Assembly (NCBI RefSeq): GCF_011806575.1 | Contig: NZ_JAATOO010000005.1 | Location: 124,001 to 188,000 of the forward strand | From: Vibrio hepatarius | Lineage (GTDB): Bacteria > Pseudomonadota > Gammaproteobacteria > Enterobacterales > Vibrionaceae | Reading direction: 5' to 3' | DNA: 64,000 nt | In this document: positions 56,406 to 64,000 of the stretch, in pieces | Numbering within the stretch: the first letter of the stretch is position 1 | How the letters are laid out: each line of letters begins with the position of its first letter | Program-made: the position numbers and the translations under genes | The notes under the pieces: model-generated | The model's database searches: none | The model's input: the letters and a program-made list of their open reading frames with translations, nothing else | What the model was told of the DNA's origin: nothing

Positions 56406-57227
56406 ATGTATAAAGTGCTTGCTCTTGATCTTGATGGGACCGTACTCACCGATGACCACAGTATTCACCCTGAGGTAAAAAAGGCGATTCAAGAAGCGCA
56501 GAAAAAGTGCCATGTCGTGATCGTCACCGGGCGTCATCACACGGCTGCGCGCCCCTACTACTTTGAGCTCGGTCTTAGTACGCCGATCATCTGCTGTAAC
56601 GGCACCTATGTATACGACTACCACAATGACCGAGTACTGACACACAACTCAATCAGCAAAGACGATGCGCTGGCCTTCATTGCTTTGGCTAAAGAGTTTC
56701 AGGTCAAAATGGTGATGTACATAACCGATGCCATGACGTACTCAAACTACAACCCCATTCACTATATGGAAGCATTGGAAAACTGGGCGAAATCCGCTCC
56801 AGAACATCAAAAGCCAAAGATCTACAAAATCGACTCATTCAGCGACGAAGTCCACAACACAGAATACGTGTGGAAATTTGTGGTGGAAGGTTTACCAAGC
56901 TCTGTCGAGCGCTTGCTTGAGCATCCCTGGGTGAAAGAGAAATTTAATGGCGAACGTTCTTGGTCAAATCGCATCGACTTCGCCGCAAAAGGCAACAGCA
57001 AAGGACTCAGACTGGCAGAGTATGTCTCTGAACTGGGTTACCACCCCAACCATGTCATTGCCGTGGGCGATAACCACAACGATATCTCCATGCTCAAATA
57101 CGCGGGCTTAGGCGTTGCCATGCATAACGCAGATGAAACGGTACGAGCTCACGCCCGTTTGGTATGCGAAACCGATAACAACCATGACGGCCTTGCTCGT
57201 CTGATACGTGAAAAAATTCAAGGATAA
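56406..57227 (+). CDS. Cof-type HAD-IIB sugar phosphatase in ula operon
   Basis: A 273-aa HAD phosphatase of subclass IIB. Motif I is LDLDGTVLTDD (nucleophile Asp9), motif II VTGR, and motif IV GDNHNDISML. The cap lies between about residues 85 and 190. It is close to YidA, which acts on sugar phosphates. E. coli ula has no such gene, so here it may remove a dead-end or toxic ascorbate-derived phosphate. Starts 5 bases after ulaF, ends 5 before ulaD. Confidence 0.88.
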   Translation: MYKVLALDLDGTVLTDDHSIHPEVKKAIQEAQKKCHVVIVTGRHHTAARPYYFELGLSTPIICCNGTYVYDYHNDRVLTHNSISKDDALAFIALAKEFQVKMVMYITDAMTYSNYNPIHYMEALENWAKSAPEHQKPKIYKIDSFSDEVHNTEYVWKFVVEGLPSSVERLLEHPWVKEKFNGERSWSNRIDFAAKGNSKGLRLAEYVSELGYHPNHVIAVGDNHNDISMLKYAGLGVAMHNADETVRAHARLVCETDNNHDGLARLIREKIQG

Positions 57228-57232
57228 GCATC

Positions 57233-57880
57233 ATGACTAAACCAATGATTCAAATTGCGCTAGACCAAACTAACCTCACCGATGCCGTCGCAGTGGCGAG
57301 CAACGTTCATAGCTACGTCGACGTTATTGAAGTCGGCACCATCTTGGCGTTTGCAGAAGGGATGAATGCGGTATCGACCTTACGCACCAATCACCCCGAC
57401 CACATTCTTGTCTGCGATATGAAAACCACCGATGGCGGCGCGATTTTATCTCGGATGGCGTTTGAAGCCGGAGCCGATTGGATCACTGTCTCCGCCGCCG
57501 CACACATTGCAACGATTGAAGCGTGCAAGAAAGTCGCAGACGAGTTCAACGGTGAAATTCAAATCGAAATCTACGGTAACTGGACGATGGAAGACGCCAA
57601 AGCTTGGGTCGCGTTAGGCATCTCTCAGGCGATTTATCACCGCTCTCGTGACGCGGAATTAGCCGGAGTTGGCTGGACTGACGCTGACCTCAACAAAATG
57701 CGCGCACTGTCTGACCTTGGCCTTGAGTTATCGATTACTGGCGGCATCGTGCCAGAAGATATTTGCTTATTCGAAGGCATCAAAGCAAAAACTTTCATTG
57801 CAGGTCGCGCTCTCGCGGGTGAAAAAGGTCAAGAAACCGCAGAAGCATTAAAAGTACAGATCGACCGCTACTGGAACTGA
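57233..57880 (+). CDS. ulaD: 3-keto-L-gulonate-6-phosphate decarboxylase
   Basis: Decarboxylates 3-keto-L-gulonate 6-phosphate to L-xylulose 5-phosphate, Mg-dependent. It has 215 aa of the OMP decarboxylase superfamily. The catalytic block is CDMKTTDGGAIL (D-x-K-x-x-D), with metal ligands near EVGT (about residue 33) and SITGGI and FIAGRAL for phosphate binding. AAGGAT stands before the ATG. Length and blocks are normal. Confidence 0.94.
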   Translation: MTKPMIQIALDQTNLTDAVAVASNVHSYVDVIEVGTILAFAEGMNAVSTLRTNHPDHILVCDMKTTDGGAILSRMAFEAGADWITVSAAAHIATIEACKKVADEFNGEIQIEIYGNWTMEDAKAWVALGISQAIYHRSRDAELAGVGWTDADLNKMRALSDLGLELSITGGIVPEDICLFEGIKAKTFIAGRALAGEKGQETAEALKVQIDRYWN

Positions 57881-57890
57881 AGGGGGTAAC

Positions 57891-58772
57891 ATGTATCAGA
57901 ACCTACAACGCCATCGAGTGGGATTGTATGAAAAAGCGCTGCCGAGTGAATTAAGCTGGGAAGAGAAACTCAGCATAACTAAAGAGCTTGGTTTTGACTT
58001 TCTCGAAATCTCAGTCGATGAATCTGACGAGCGCCGTCAACGCTTGGATTGGGATGACAGCACCATTTACAAACTGCGCCATCAATGCGAGCGCTACAAT
58101 ATGCCCCTGCAATCGATGTGTCTGAGCGCTCACCGCAAGTTTCCATTCGGCTCGGCTGATGCAAACATTCGCCAGCAAGCGGTATTACATATGGAAAAGG
58201 CGATAGCGCTGGCGTACAAGCTGGGTATCAGAACTATCCAGTTAGCCGGTTATGACGTTTATTACGAACCAGCAAATCAAGGCACACACTTGCGCTTTAT
58301 TGACGGAATGAAGCAAGCTGCCAAGTTAGCAGAGCGCGCTGGGGTGATGTTGGCAGTCGAAATCATGGACACCAACTACCTCAACTCTTTGAGCAAGTTT
58401 GAAGTGCTCAATCGCGAGGTTAATTCTCCTTACTTCACGGCTTACCCAGACGTTGGCAACATCTCTGGCTGGAACTATGACGTGTGTACTGAGCTTCGAT
58501 TGAGCAAGCCTCACATCACTCAAATCCACCTAAAAGATACCTACCGAGTAACGCCTGAGTACCAAGGTCAGTTTCGAGACTTAGTGATTGGTGATGGCGA
58601 GGTCAACTTTGATGCGATCTTCCTTACTCTCAAAGAAATGGATTGTGTGGTGCCTTTGGTGATTGAAATGTGGGCACACGATGAAAACTGGCGCGCGCAC
58701 ATTCAAACCGCCCAACAACGCTTAAACACCGCGTGTGACCATGCGGAACTACCGAGATTGTTTGCCGCTTAG
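57891..58772 (+). CDS. ulaE: L-ribulose-5-phosphate 3-epimerase (L-xylulose-5-P epimerase)
   Basis: Converts L-xylulose 5-phosphate to L-ribulose 5-phosphate. It has 293 aa, a xylose-isomerase-like TIM barrel. Metal ligands are expected in LAVEIMDTNY, AYPDVGNISGW, QIHLKDTY and LVIEMW. GLYEKALPSELSWEEKL is the usual UlaE/SgbU N-terminus. GGGGG precedes the ATG. It is last gene of the operon and is followed by two hairpins. Confidence 0.94.
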   Translation: MYQNLQRHRVGLYEKALPSELSWEEKLSITKELGFDFLEISVDESDERRQRLDWDDSTIYKLRHQCERYNMPLQSMCLSAHRKFPFGSADANIRQQAVLHMEKAIALAYKLGIRTIQLAGYDVYYEPANQGTHLRFIDGMKQAAKLAERAGVMLAVEIMDTNYLNSLSKFEVLNREVNSPYFTAYPDVGNISGWNYDVCTELRLSKPHITQIHLKDTYRVTPEYQGQFRDLVIGDGEVNFDAIFLTLKEMDCVVPLVIEMWAHDENWRAHIQTAQQRLNTACDHAELPRLFAA

Positions 58773-58817
58773 ACGCCTATTCCTGACACTAAAAATAACA
58801 ATATTTACGCTCTCCCC

Positions 58818-58850
58818 GTGCTCTTCGTTGGAGCACTGTTTCCCCTTTTT
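58818..58850 (+). terminator. First terminator of ula operon
   Basis: GTGCTC (58818-58823) pairs with GAGCAC (58831-58836), then a T-rich tail ending in TTTTT at 58850. Confidence 0.75.
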
Positions 58851-58856
58851 AGGAAC

Positions 58857-58893
58857 GTGCAGTTTTAACCCCCCGTAAAAGCTGCACTCTTTC
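58857..58893 (+). terminator. Second terminator of ula operon
   Basis: GTGCAGTTTTA (58857-58867) pairs with TAAAAGCTGCAC (58876-58887, one bulge), then TCTTTC. It follows the first hairpin directly. Confidence 0.6.
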
Positions 58894-58966
58894 ATTTGAT
58901 AGGTTGACTTAGCTCCTTGGTTGACGCAAAGTTGCGCTTTAAAGAGATAAAACCCTGTTGAATTGA

Positions 58967-59395
58967 ATGAAATTACTCCATCTACAACTTTTCTGGTACG
59001 AAAAACATCACACCTTATTAGAGATGGAGAATCTACCCACCCTCACTCCAGCACAAGAACAAGAACTGCGCGAGTGGGCGAAAACACGCCGTAAAATCCT
59101 CAGTTACGAAGTTCACCAACAGCCTTGGGTTAAAGTGAATGTCGACGGGTTTTCCTCTATTCTAGAACTCAAACCAAATGGCACGCTCGTCGAGAAAGAT
59201 CTGTTTAGTGAACGTGGGTTGCAAGGCTTATGGAAAGTGAACGACGGGTTTCTTTTCGTCAAAGTGATCAGCGGTGAATTTATCGTTGAATACCAAATCG
59301 TCGGGTCTACCGAGACAAATATTCACAGCGGGATTGAGTACATTAACGGCAAAGTGAGCACTTACAGCAAATTCGTCAAAGCCGCAAACTCATAA
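58967..59395 (+). CDS. Hypothetical protein of 142 residues
   Basis: I do not recognise this protein. It has no signal peptide and no membrane segment. The first 45 residues look helical (LTPAQEQELREWAKTRRKIL). The rest looks like an antiparallel beta sheet of about eight strands (KVNVDGFSSILELKPNG, GLWKVNDGFLFVKVISGEFIVEYQIVG), similar in shape to a lipocalin or stress-response beta barrel. A weak start at 58967 or at 59024 (MENLPT) is possible; neither has a good ribosome site. It sits between the ula terminators and a LysR gene. Confidence 0.6.
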   Translation: MKLLHLQLFWYEKHHTLLEMENLPTLTPAQEQELREWAKTRRKILSYEVHQQPWVKVNVDGFSSILELKPNGTLVEKDLFSERGLQGLWKVNDGFLFVKVISGEFIVEYQIVGSTETNIHSGIEYINGKVSTYSKFVKAANS

Positions 59396-59455
59396 CGGGT
59401 GACGATTAGTTTCTCACTTTAAGTCATAGTTTCTTCAGCAGCTCGCCCATCATAC

Positions 59456-60337
59456 TTATTGATAGCACTCCCTAATCAGCCTGTTTAAAATTTGCATCAA
59501 AGGGCTATGTCTTTCGGTTTGTAAACAATAAAACGAATACGCAATATCAAAACTCACGCCTTGAGGGTAAGCGATGATAGAAAATTCGTCGTTTAAATAG
59601 CGAGTTGGAGATTGAATCGCTACTTTTGAATTGGCGGCGATTTGTAGCGCCGAGCGCAGTTTATCAACTCGTACCCCGTATGAGATGTCTTCTCGATGCT
59701 TCTTTGGTAACACTTCTTGAAATCGATAACTGAACTCATTCCACCCTGATACATCAATAAAAGCAAACGGCAGCGTTTTGATTTCGTCCCAATCACCAAC
59801 CTCATATCGCTTGTGCACCGCCGCGACAATTTGGTCTACTTTGAGCGTCTTTTGATAAATATCTTTCGAGACGTGCTCATTCTGTAAATGGATGCCACAG
59901 TCGATGTTACCTTGGATGAGGTTTTCTGCGCTATCTGGTCCCCAAGTAATAAAGTTGAGTTTCGCGAGGGGAAATAGTGCGGCTAACTTGGGATACAATC
60001 GAGACACAATGAGATCATATTCGGGGTCAACAATCGCAATCGTAATCAGTTCTTGGTAGAGGTGTGGTTGAAACTCTATTGGCTTATTAACGACACTCAC
60101 CAACTGCAAGTAAGCCGATTCAAGCTCCTGATAGATTTGACTTAAGTAATGAGTAGGTTCAAAACCATTCTGCGTTTTTACAAACAATTGTTCAGAAAAT
60201 TCACCACGCAGTTTAGCGAGATCTTTACTCACCGCACTTTCCGATTTGCCCAGCACTTTTGCTACCGTCCGCATACTTCGGTACTTCTTCAACAGTATCA
60301 GCGTATTAATCAGATTAAGGTTAATCCGGTTTTCCAT
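59456..60337 (-). CDS. LysR-family regulator of sulfatase operon
   Basis: A 293-aa regulator from the ATG at 60337 (AGG 9 bases upstream); the frame opens at 60442 but that would run into the neighbouring gene. HTH near residues 5-60 (MRTVAKVLGKSESAVSKDLAKL) and effector domain (about 85-290). It is divergent from the maturase/sulfatase pair across 70 bases, which contain ATACCTAGTAT, a short LysR-like dyad. It probably controls the pair. Confidence 0.88.
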   Translation of the reverse strand: MENRINLNLINTLILLKKYRSMRTVAKVLGKSESAVSKDLAKLRGEFSEQLFVKTQNGFEPTHYLSQIYQELESAYLQLVSVVNKPIEFQPHLYQELITIAIVDPEYDLIVSRLYPKLAALFPLAKLNFITWGPDSAENLIQGNIDCGIHLQNEHVSKDIYQKTLKVDQIVAAVHKRYEVGDWDEIKTLPFAFIDVSGWNEFSYRFQEVLPKKHREDISYGVRVDKLRSALQIAANSKVAIQSPTRYLNDEFSIIAYPQGVSFDIAYSFYCLQTERHSPLMQILNRLIRECYQ

Positions 60338-60407
60338 ATTGTCATACCTAGTATTCCAAACCTGAGTACTTTTCATAGCATACACTAATCTTATCTTTTG
60401 TACGCAG
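60338..60407. promoter_or_regulatory. Divergent promoter between LysR gene and sulfatase operon
   Basis: Only 70 bases separate the starts, so both promoters overlap. A short dyad ATAC-CTA-GTAT lies beside the LysR start. No -10/-35 pair is clear. Confidence 0.4.
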
Positions 60408-61682
60408 ATGAGAGAATTAGAAACACAAAATTTAGTGAGCATTGCATCACCTAAATTACAACTGCCGAAGCTTGAGAACGACGTTTATCGTTTTCATGCC
60501 GTGTCTAAACCCTCTGCATCGCGTTGTAATTTGGACTGTAGTTACTGCTTTTACCTGCATAAAGAATCACTGCTAGATCAAACCCCTCACGCAGGGATGA
60601 GCGACGAAACGCTTGAGCTCTACATCAAGCAATACATCGAAGCGCAAACGGGTGATGAGGTTGTGTTCACTTGGCAAGGTGGCGAGCCTACACTAATGGG
60701 TTTAGCGTTCTTCGAAAAAGTGATCGCCTACCAAAACAAGTATAAAAAAGCCGATCAAGCCATCCTTAATGACTTACAAACCAATGGCATTTTACTCAAC
60801 GACACTTGGTGCCAGTTTCTCAAACAGCAACAATTTTTGGTGGGGATTTCCATTGATGGGCCCAAACACCTGCACGATCTTCATCGTGTCAATCGAGCAG
60901 GAAAATCATCGTTTCATAAAGTGATGGCGGCAATCGAGCTACTCAAGAAACATCAAATTCCATTCAACGCATTATGTGTTGTTAATCAAGATAACGGCAC
61001 GTTTCCTCTTGAGGTTTACCGTTTCCTGAGAGATGAAGTTCAGCCTCAGGTGATTCAGTTCATCCCTTGTGTAGAACCCAAAGACTTTACCCAGACCGCT
61101 CCTGCCAAATGGGAGAACCAAGAGCTTATCCAGATCGGCAACAAGAGCTTATCTCCTAAGGATGAAGATACTTACCTAACAGCGTGGTCAGTGGGAGCCT
61201 CTCAATGGGGAAACTTTTTAACCACCATCTGGGATGAATGGTTCAAGCACGATTTCGGACAGGTTTTCGTCGATCAGTTTGAGAATGTCATCTCGCAAAT
61301 GTTTGGCTTTGGCGCTCAGAAGTGTGTATCCGCGGAATTCTGCGGTAAAGCAGTCGCAATTGAGCACAACGGTGATATTTATTCCTGTGACCATTTTGTC
61401 TATCCCGAATACCAGCTTGGGAACATCTTTAATACCCATATGGGTGACTTAGTCTTCTCATCCAGACAGCAAATTTTTGGCAAATCAAAAACCGCGAACT
61501 TACCGTCTGATTGCCGACAGTGCTTTTTCCTCTCCTTGTGTTTTGGTGAGTGCCCAAAAAACCGTTTCACCAAAACTTCGCAAGGGGAACCAGGATTGAA
61601 CTATCTGTGCCCAGGCTTGAAAAAGTTCTACAGCAAGGTTGTCAATCACCACGCTCCACTCCAACAACGTCTACAACCCTAA
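60408..61682 (+). CDS. Anaerobic sulfatase-maturating enzyme, radical SAM
   Basis: Oxidises an active-site Ser or Cys of sulfatases to formylglycine. It has 424 aa. The radical SAM cluster motif is CNLDCSYC (Cys40, Cys44, Cys47), followed by WQGGEPTLMG. The SPASM region holds further cluster Cys: CVSAEFCGK, CDHFVYP and CRQCFFLSLCFGECP. This is the AtsB/anSME layout and length. The ATG at 60408 has no clear ribosome site. The sulfatase gene starts 9 bases after its stop and is its probable substrate. Confidence 0.93.
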   Translation: MRELETQNLVSIASPKLQLPKLENDVYRFHAVSKPSASRCNLDCSYCFYLHKESLLDQTPHAGMSDETLELYIKQYIEAQTGDEVVFTWQGGEPTLMGLAFFEKVIAYQNKYKKADQAILNDLQTNGILLNDTWCQFLKQQQFLVGISIDGPKHLHDLHRVNRAGKSSFHKVMAAIELLKKHQIPFNALCVVNQDNGTFPLEVYRFLRDEVQPQVIQFIPCVEPKDFTQTAPAKWENQELIQIGNKSLSPKDEDTYLTAWSVGASQWGNFLTTIWDEWFKHDFGQVFVDQFENVISQMFGFGAQKCVSAEFCGKAVAIEHNGDIYSCDHFVYPEYQLGNIFNTHMGDLVFSSRQQIFGKSKTANLPSDCRQCFFLSLCFGECPKNRFTKTSQGEPGLNYLCPGLKKFYSKVVNHHAPLQQRLQP

Positions 61683-61691
61683 GGAACCTTT

Positions 61692-64000
61692 ATGAAAACT
61701 AAAATAAAGCCCGTAGTCGCCCTCACCAGTCTGATTATGTCGGCCACAAGTTACGCAGCTCCCGCAAACACGATTGATCGTACCGTACTGCCTATTCAGC
61801 AAGCAGCTCAGTTTAATGGTCAAATTGGCAAAACGTTTGATCAATCAAAATCGGACTATTCACAACCTATAAAAGCTCCAGCTGGAGCACCTAACGTTGT
61901 GGTGATCATGTTGGACGATCTTGGTTTTGGTCAAGCGGGCCGATTCGGTGGTCTCATCCCTACACCAAATATCGATAAACTAGCCGCGCGCGGGGTTACA
62001 TACAATAACTTCCACACCACAGGTATCAGCTCACCAACTCGGGCAGCGTTGCTTACTGGACGCAACCACCACCAAGTTGGTTTTGGTACCATTTCAGAAC
62101 TCTCTACTGGCTTCCCTAGTTACAACTCAATTTGGCCCAAATCGGTGGCGAGTATCGCCGAGGTACTGAAAGGTAACGGCTATAGCACCAGTGCGTTTGG
62201 TAAATGGCACAACACGCCAGATTGGGAAACCTCACCAGCAGGTCCATTCCAACAATGGCCGACTGGCCTTGGCTTCCAACATTTTTATGGCTTCCAAGGT
62301 GGAGAAACCAGTCAATGGGAGCCTCAACTGTTCAACGATATTACGCCAGTTGAGCTGACCAAGAAGCCAAAAGATGGTTATCAGCTCAATGAAGATTTAG
62401 TCGACAACGCCATCAAATGGATTGACCAACAGAAATCGATTGCACCAAATAAACCCTATTTCACCTACTTTGCACCTGGCGCCGTCCACGCTCCACTTCA
62501 CGCGCCAAAAGAGTGGATTGACAAGTTCAAAGGTAAATTCGACATGGGTTGGGATAAGTACCGTGAAGAAGTCTTCGCGCGTCAGAAAGAAATGGGGGTC
62601 ATCCCGCAAGACACCAAGCTCACTGCTCGACCAAAAGAAATCGAAGCGTGGGATAGCTTAAGTCCAGATCAGAAAAAACTCTATGCGCGTCATATGGAAG
62701 TTTTTGCCGGATTCTTAGCGTATACCGATTATGAAGTGGGTCGTTTGATCGACAAGATTGAAAGCATGCCTGACGCCGATAACACCATGATCATGTATAT
62801 CGTTGGGGATAATGGTGCAAGTGCAGAAGGGTCACCAACGGGCACAACGAACAACGTTATGACGCAAAATGGTGTACCAGATACGGTAGAGTCTCAGATG
62901 AAATATATCGATGAACTCGGCAACGAAAAACACGAAAACCACTACCCAGTTGGCTGGGCATGGGCAGGCTCCACACCATTCAAATGGATGAAACGTGTAC
63001 CTTCTCACTTTGGTGGCACACGTAACGGTTTGGTCGTTTCATGGCCAGCCAAAATCAAGAATACAGGAACCATTCAAAACCAGTTCCACCATGTTGTCGA
63101 TATCACACCAACCATTCTTGAGGCAGCGAAACTGCCAGCACCAACCATGGTAAACGGCGTGAAGCAGAAACCAATGGCTGGCACCAGCATGATGTACACG
63201 TTTAACAATCCAACGGCAAAATCTCGCCGTACCGTTCAGTATTTTGAAACAGGTGGTCACCGCGCGATTTACAAAGATGGATGGGTAGCAGCCTCATTCC
63301 ACGGAATCCCTTGGCAGCTAAGCGGTTCCAAAGGCTTTAAAGATTCTAAATGGGAGCTTTACAACGTCGAGGAAGACTTTTCACAAGCCGTTGATCTAGC
63401 TGATAAAATGCCAGATAAACTGCAAGAAATGATCAAAGAATTCGACAAACAGGCTAAGCGAAATGAAGTTTACCCTCTAGATGACCGCTTCGCAGAACGC
63501 TTCACAAACCCAGAACGACCATCATTGGAAAAAGGAAGAACGAAGTTTAGCTATACAGCGAATGTGAATCGAGTTCCTGAAGGTTCAGCGCCGGATGTAT
63601 ACCAACGAGACCACCGCATCGATGCATATGTAACTGTAACAGGCGGGGAAAAATCTAATGGTGTGCTGTTAGCTATGGGCGGAAGCGCTGCAGGTCTTTC
63701 ATTCTACGTTGACAATGGGAAGCTGACGTACGGTTATAATTATTTTGGCAAAAACTATTATACCGTTACATCCAAAGACACTATCCCAAGTGGAGAGCTA
63801 AAACTATCAGCAGTTTACACTCAAAAACCATTCCGACGACTAAAAGAGATGACCGGAGGAACCCTTGAATTGTACGTTAATGATAAAAAAGTAGGTTCAG
63901 GTAGTATTGACAATGTTGTACCTGTACGTTTTTCAGGAACAGAAACGTTAGATATTGGCGTCGACTTAGGCGCGCCAGTAATGCCCGATTATACTGAAAA
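61692..64000 (+). CDS. Periplasmic Ser-type sulfatase, C-terminus cut by window edge
   Basis: Exported type I sulfatase; my reading is open from the ATG at 61692 (AAGGAA 5 bases upstream) to the window edge, about 769 codons. The signal peptide ends near SYAAPA. The first metal site is MLDDLGFG. The maturation motif SSPTR (113-117) gives Ser113 as formylglycine precursor, with LTGR following, so it is the Ser type made by anSME, not the Cys type. FGKWHNTPDW, APGAVHAPLHAP and YIVGDNGASAEG complete the site. After about residue 590 an added beta-sandwich domain (VTVTGGEKSNGVLLAMGG) begins, as in large arylsulfatases. Substrate unknown. Confidence 0.92.
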   Translation, partial: MKTKIKPVVALTSLIMSATSYAAPANTIDRTVLPIQQAAQFNGQIGKTFDQSKSDYSQPIKAPAGAPNVVVIMLDDLGFGQAGRFGGLIPTPNIDKLAARGVTYNNFHTTGISSPTRAALLTGRNHHQVGFGTISELSTGFPSYNSIWPKSVASIAEVLKGNGYSTSAFGKWHNTPDWETSPAGPFQQWPTGLGFQHFYGFQGGETSQWEPQLFNDITPVELTKKPKDGYQLNEDLVDNAIKWIDQQKSIAPNKPYFTYFAPGAVHAPLHAPKEWIDKFKGKFDMGWDKYREEVFARQKEMGVIPQDTKLTARPKEIEAWDSLSPDQKKLYARHMEVFAGFLAYTDYEVGRLIDKIESMPDADNTMIMYIVGDNGASAEGSPTGTTNNVMTQNGVPDTVESQMKYIDELGNEKHENHYPVGWAWAGSTPFKWMKRVPSHFGGTRNGLVVSWPAKIKNTGTIQNQFHHVVDITPTILEAAKLPAPTMVNGVKQKPMAGTSMMYTFNNPTAKSRRTVQYFETGGHRAIYKDGWVAASFHGIPWQLSGSKGFKDSKWELYNVEEDFSQAVDLADKMPDKLQEMIKEFDKQAKRNEVYPLDDRFAERFTNPERPSLEKGRTKFSYTANVNRVPEGSAPDVYQRDHRIDAYVTVTGGEKSNGVLLAMGGSAAGLSFYVDNGKLTYGYNYFGKNYYTVTSKDTIPSGELKLSAVYTQKPFRRLKEMTGGTLELYVNDKKVGSGSIDNVVPVRFSGTETLDIGVDLGAPVMPDYTE

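Overview
The window looks like chromosomal DNA of a marine gammaproteobacterium, most likely a Vibrio of the Harveyi/Parahaemolyticus group. This rests on the protein families and their wording: a DUF2999-type small protein, a CtlX-type arginine deiminase relative, an FhuF-like siderophore ferric reductase, an ula ascorbate operon with a fused EIIC-EIIB, and many LysR/AraC regulators beside small metabolic loci. The species call is an inference. I saw no rRNA, tRNA, CRISPR array, prophage or integron array. The mix of small transport, catabolic and regulatory units would suit a secondary chromosome or an accessory-rich arm.

Layout. 1-4868 (minus): a translationally coupled operon of an ABC-type membrane domain without an ATPase, an HlyD-type adaptor and an RND efflux permease cut by the window edge. 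5061-6821: an MsbA-like ABC exporter. 6999-7288: remains of an MDR-type oxidoreductase gene. 7423-11614: a solute-binding protein, an AraC regulator and a cytoplasmic GH29 fucosidase. 11860-12761: a dead IS5-type insertion sequence. 12904-20533: a LysR regulator, a periplasmic alkyl sulfatase, a 1004-residue three-domain flavin reductase (OYE / FMN_bind / FAD_binding_2) and its probable flavinylating enzyme ApbE. 20732-26363: small stress and transport genes, namely a MerR regulator with a CMD-family target, a cation/proton antiporter, a DMT exporter, GGCT, HxlR, a redoxin and a universal stress protein. 26536-28140: a chemoreceptor. 28749-35404: DUF2999, a SorAB-like sulfite dehydrogenase, MsrA, the ferric reductase, an astacin-like protease and CtlX. 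35718-42845: an ABC exporter, then a divergent HD-GYP response regulator and a large hybrid kinase. 42929-47907: AraC, LysE, pirin, a proline-iminopeptidase-like hydrolase and LysR. 48468-50986: an Orr-type racemase with a YfcC-type carrier. 51072-58772: the complete ula regulon for L-ascorbate uptake and breakdown to D-xylulose 5-phosphate. 59456-64000: LysR, an anaerobic sulfatase maturase and a Ser-type sulfatase cut by the window edge.

How the genes work together. Three units form clear systems. In the ula regulon, PTS uptake (UlaA-B fusion plus UlaC) gives ascorbate 6-phosphate, UlaG opens the lactone, UlaD decarboxylates, and UlaE and UlaF epimerise; UlaR probably acts through a phased array of TGATT boxes. 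In the reductase locus, ApbE probably attaches FMN to Thr455 of the three-domain enzyme, whose active site differs from true fumarate reductases. In the sulfatase locus, the radical-SAM maturase converts Ser113 of the exported sulfatase into formylglycine.

One point needs care as data quality: about 70 bases inside the YfcC-type gene (near 50066-50137) look corrupted by pyrimidine-to-purine changes, so a conserved motif is lost while the frame is kept.
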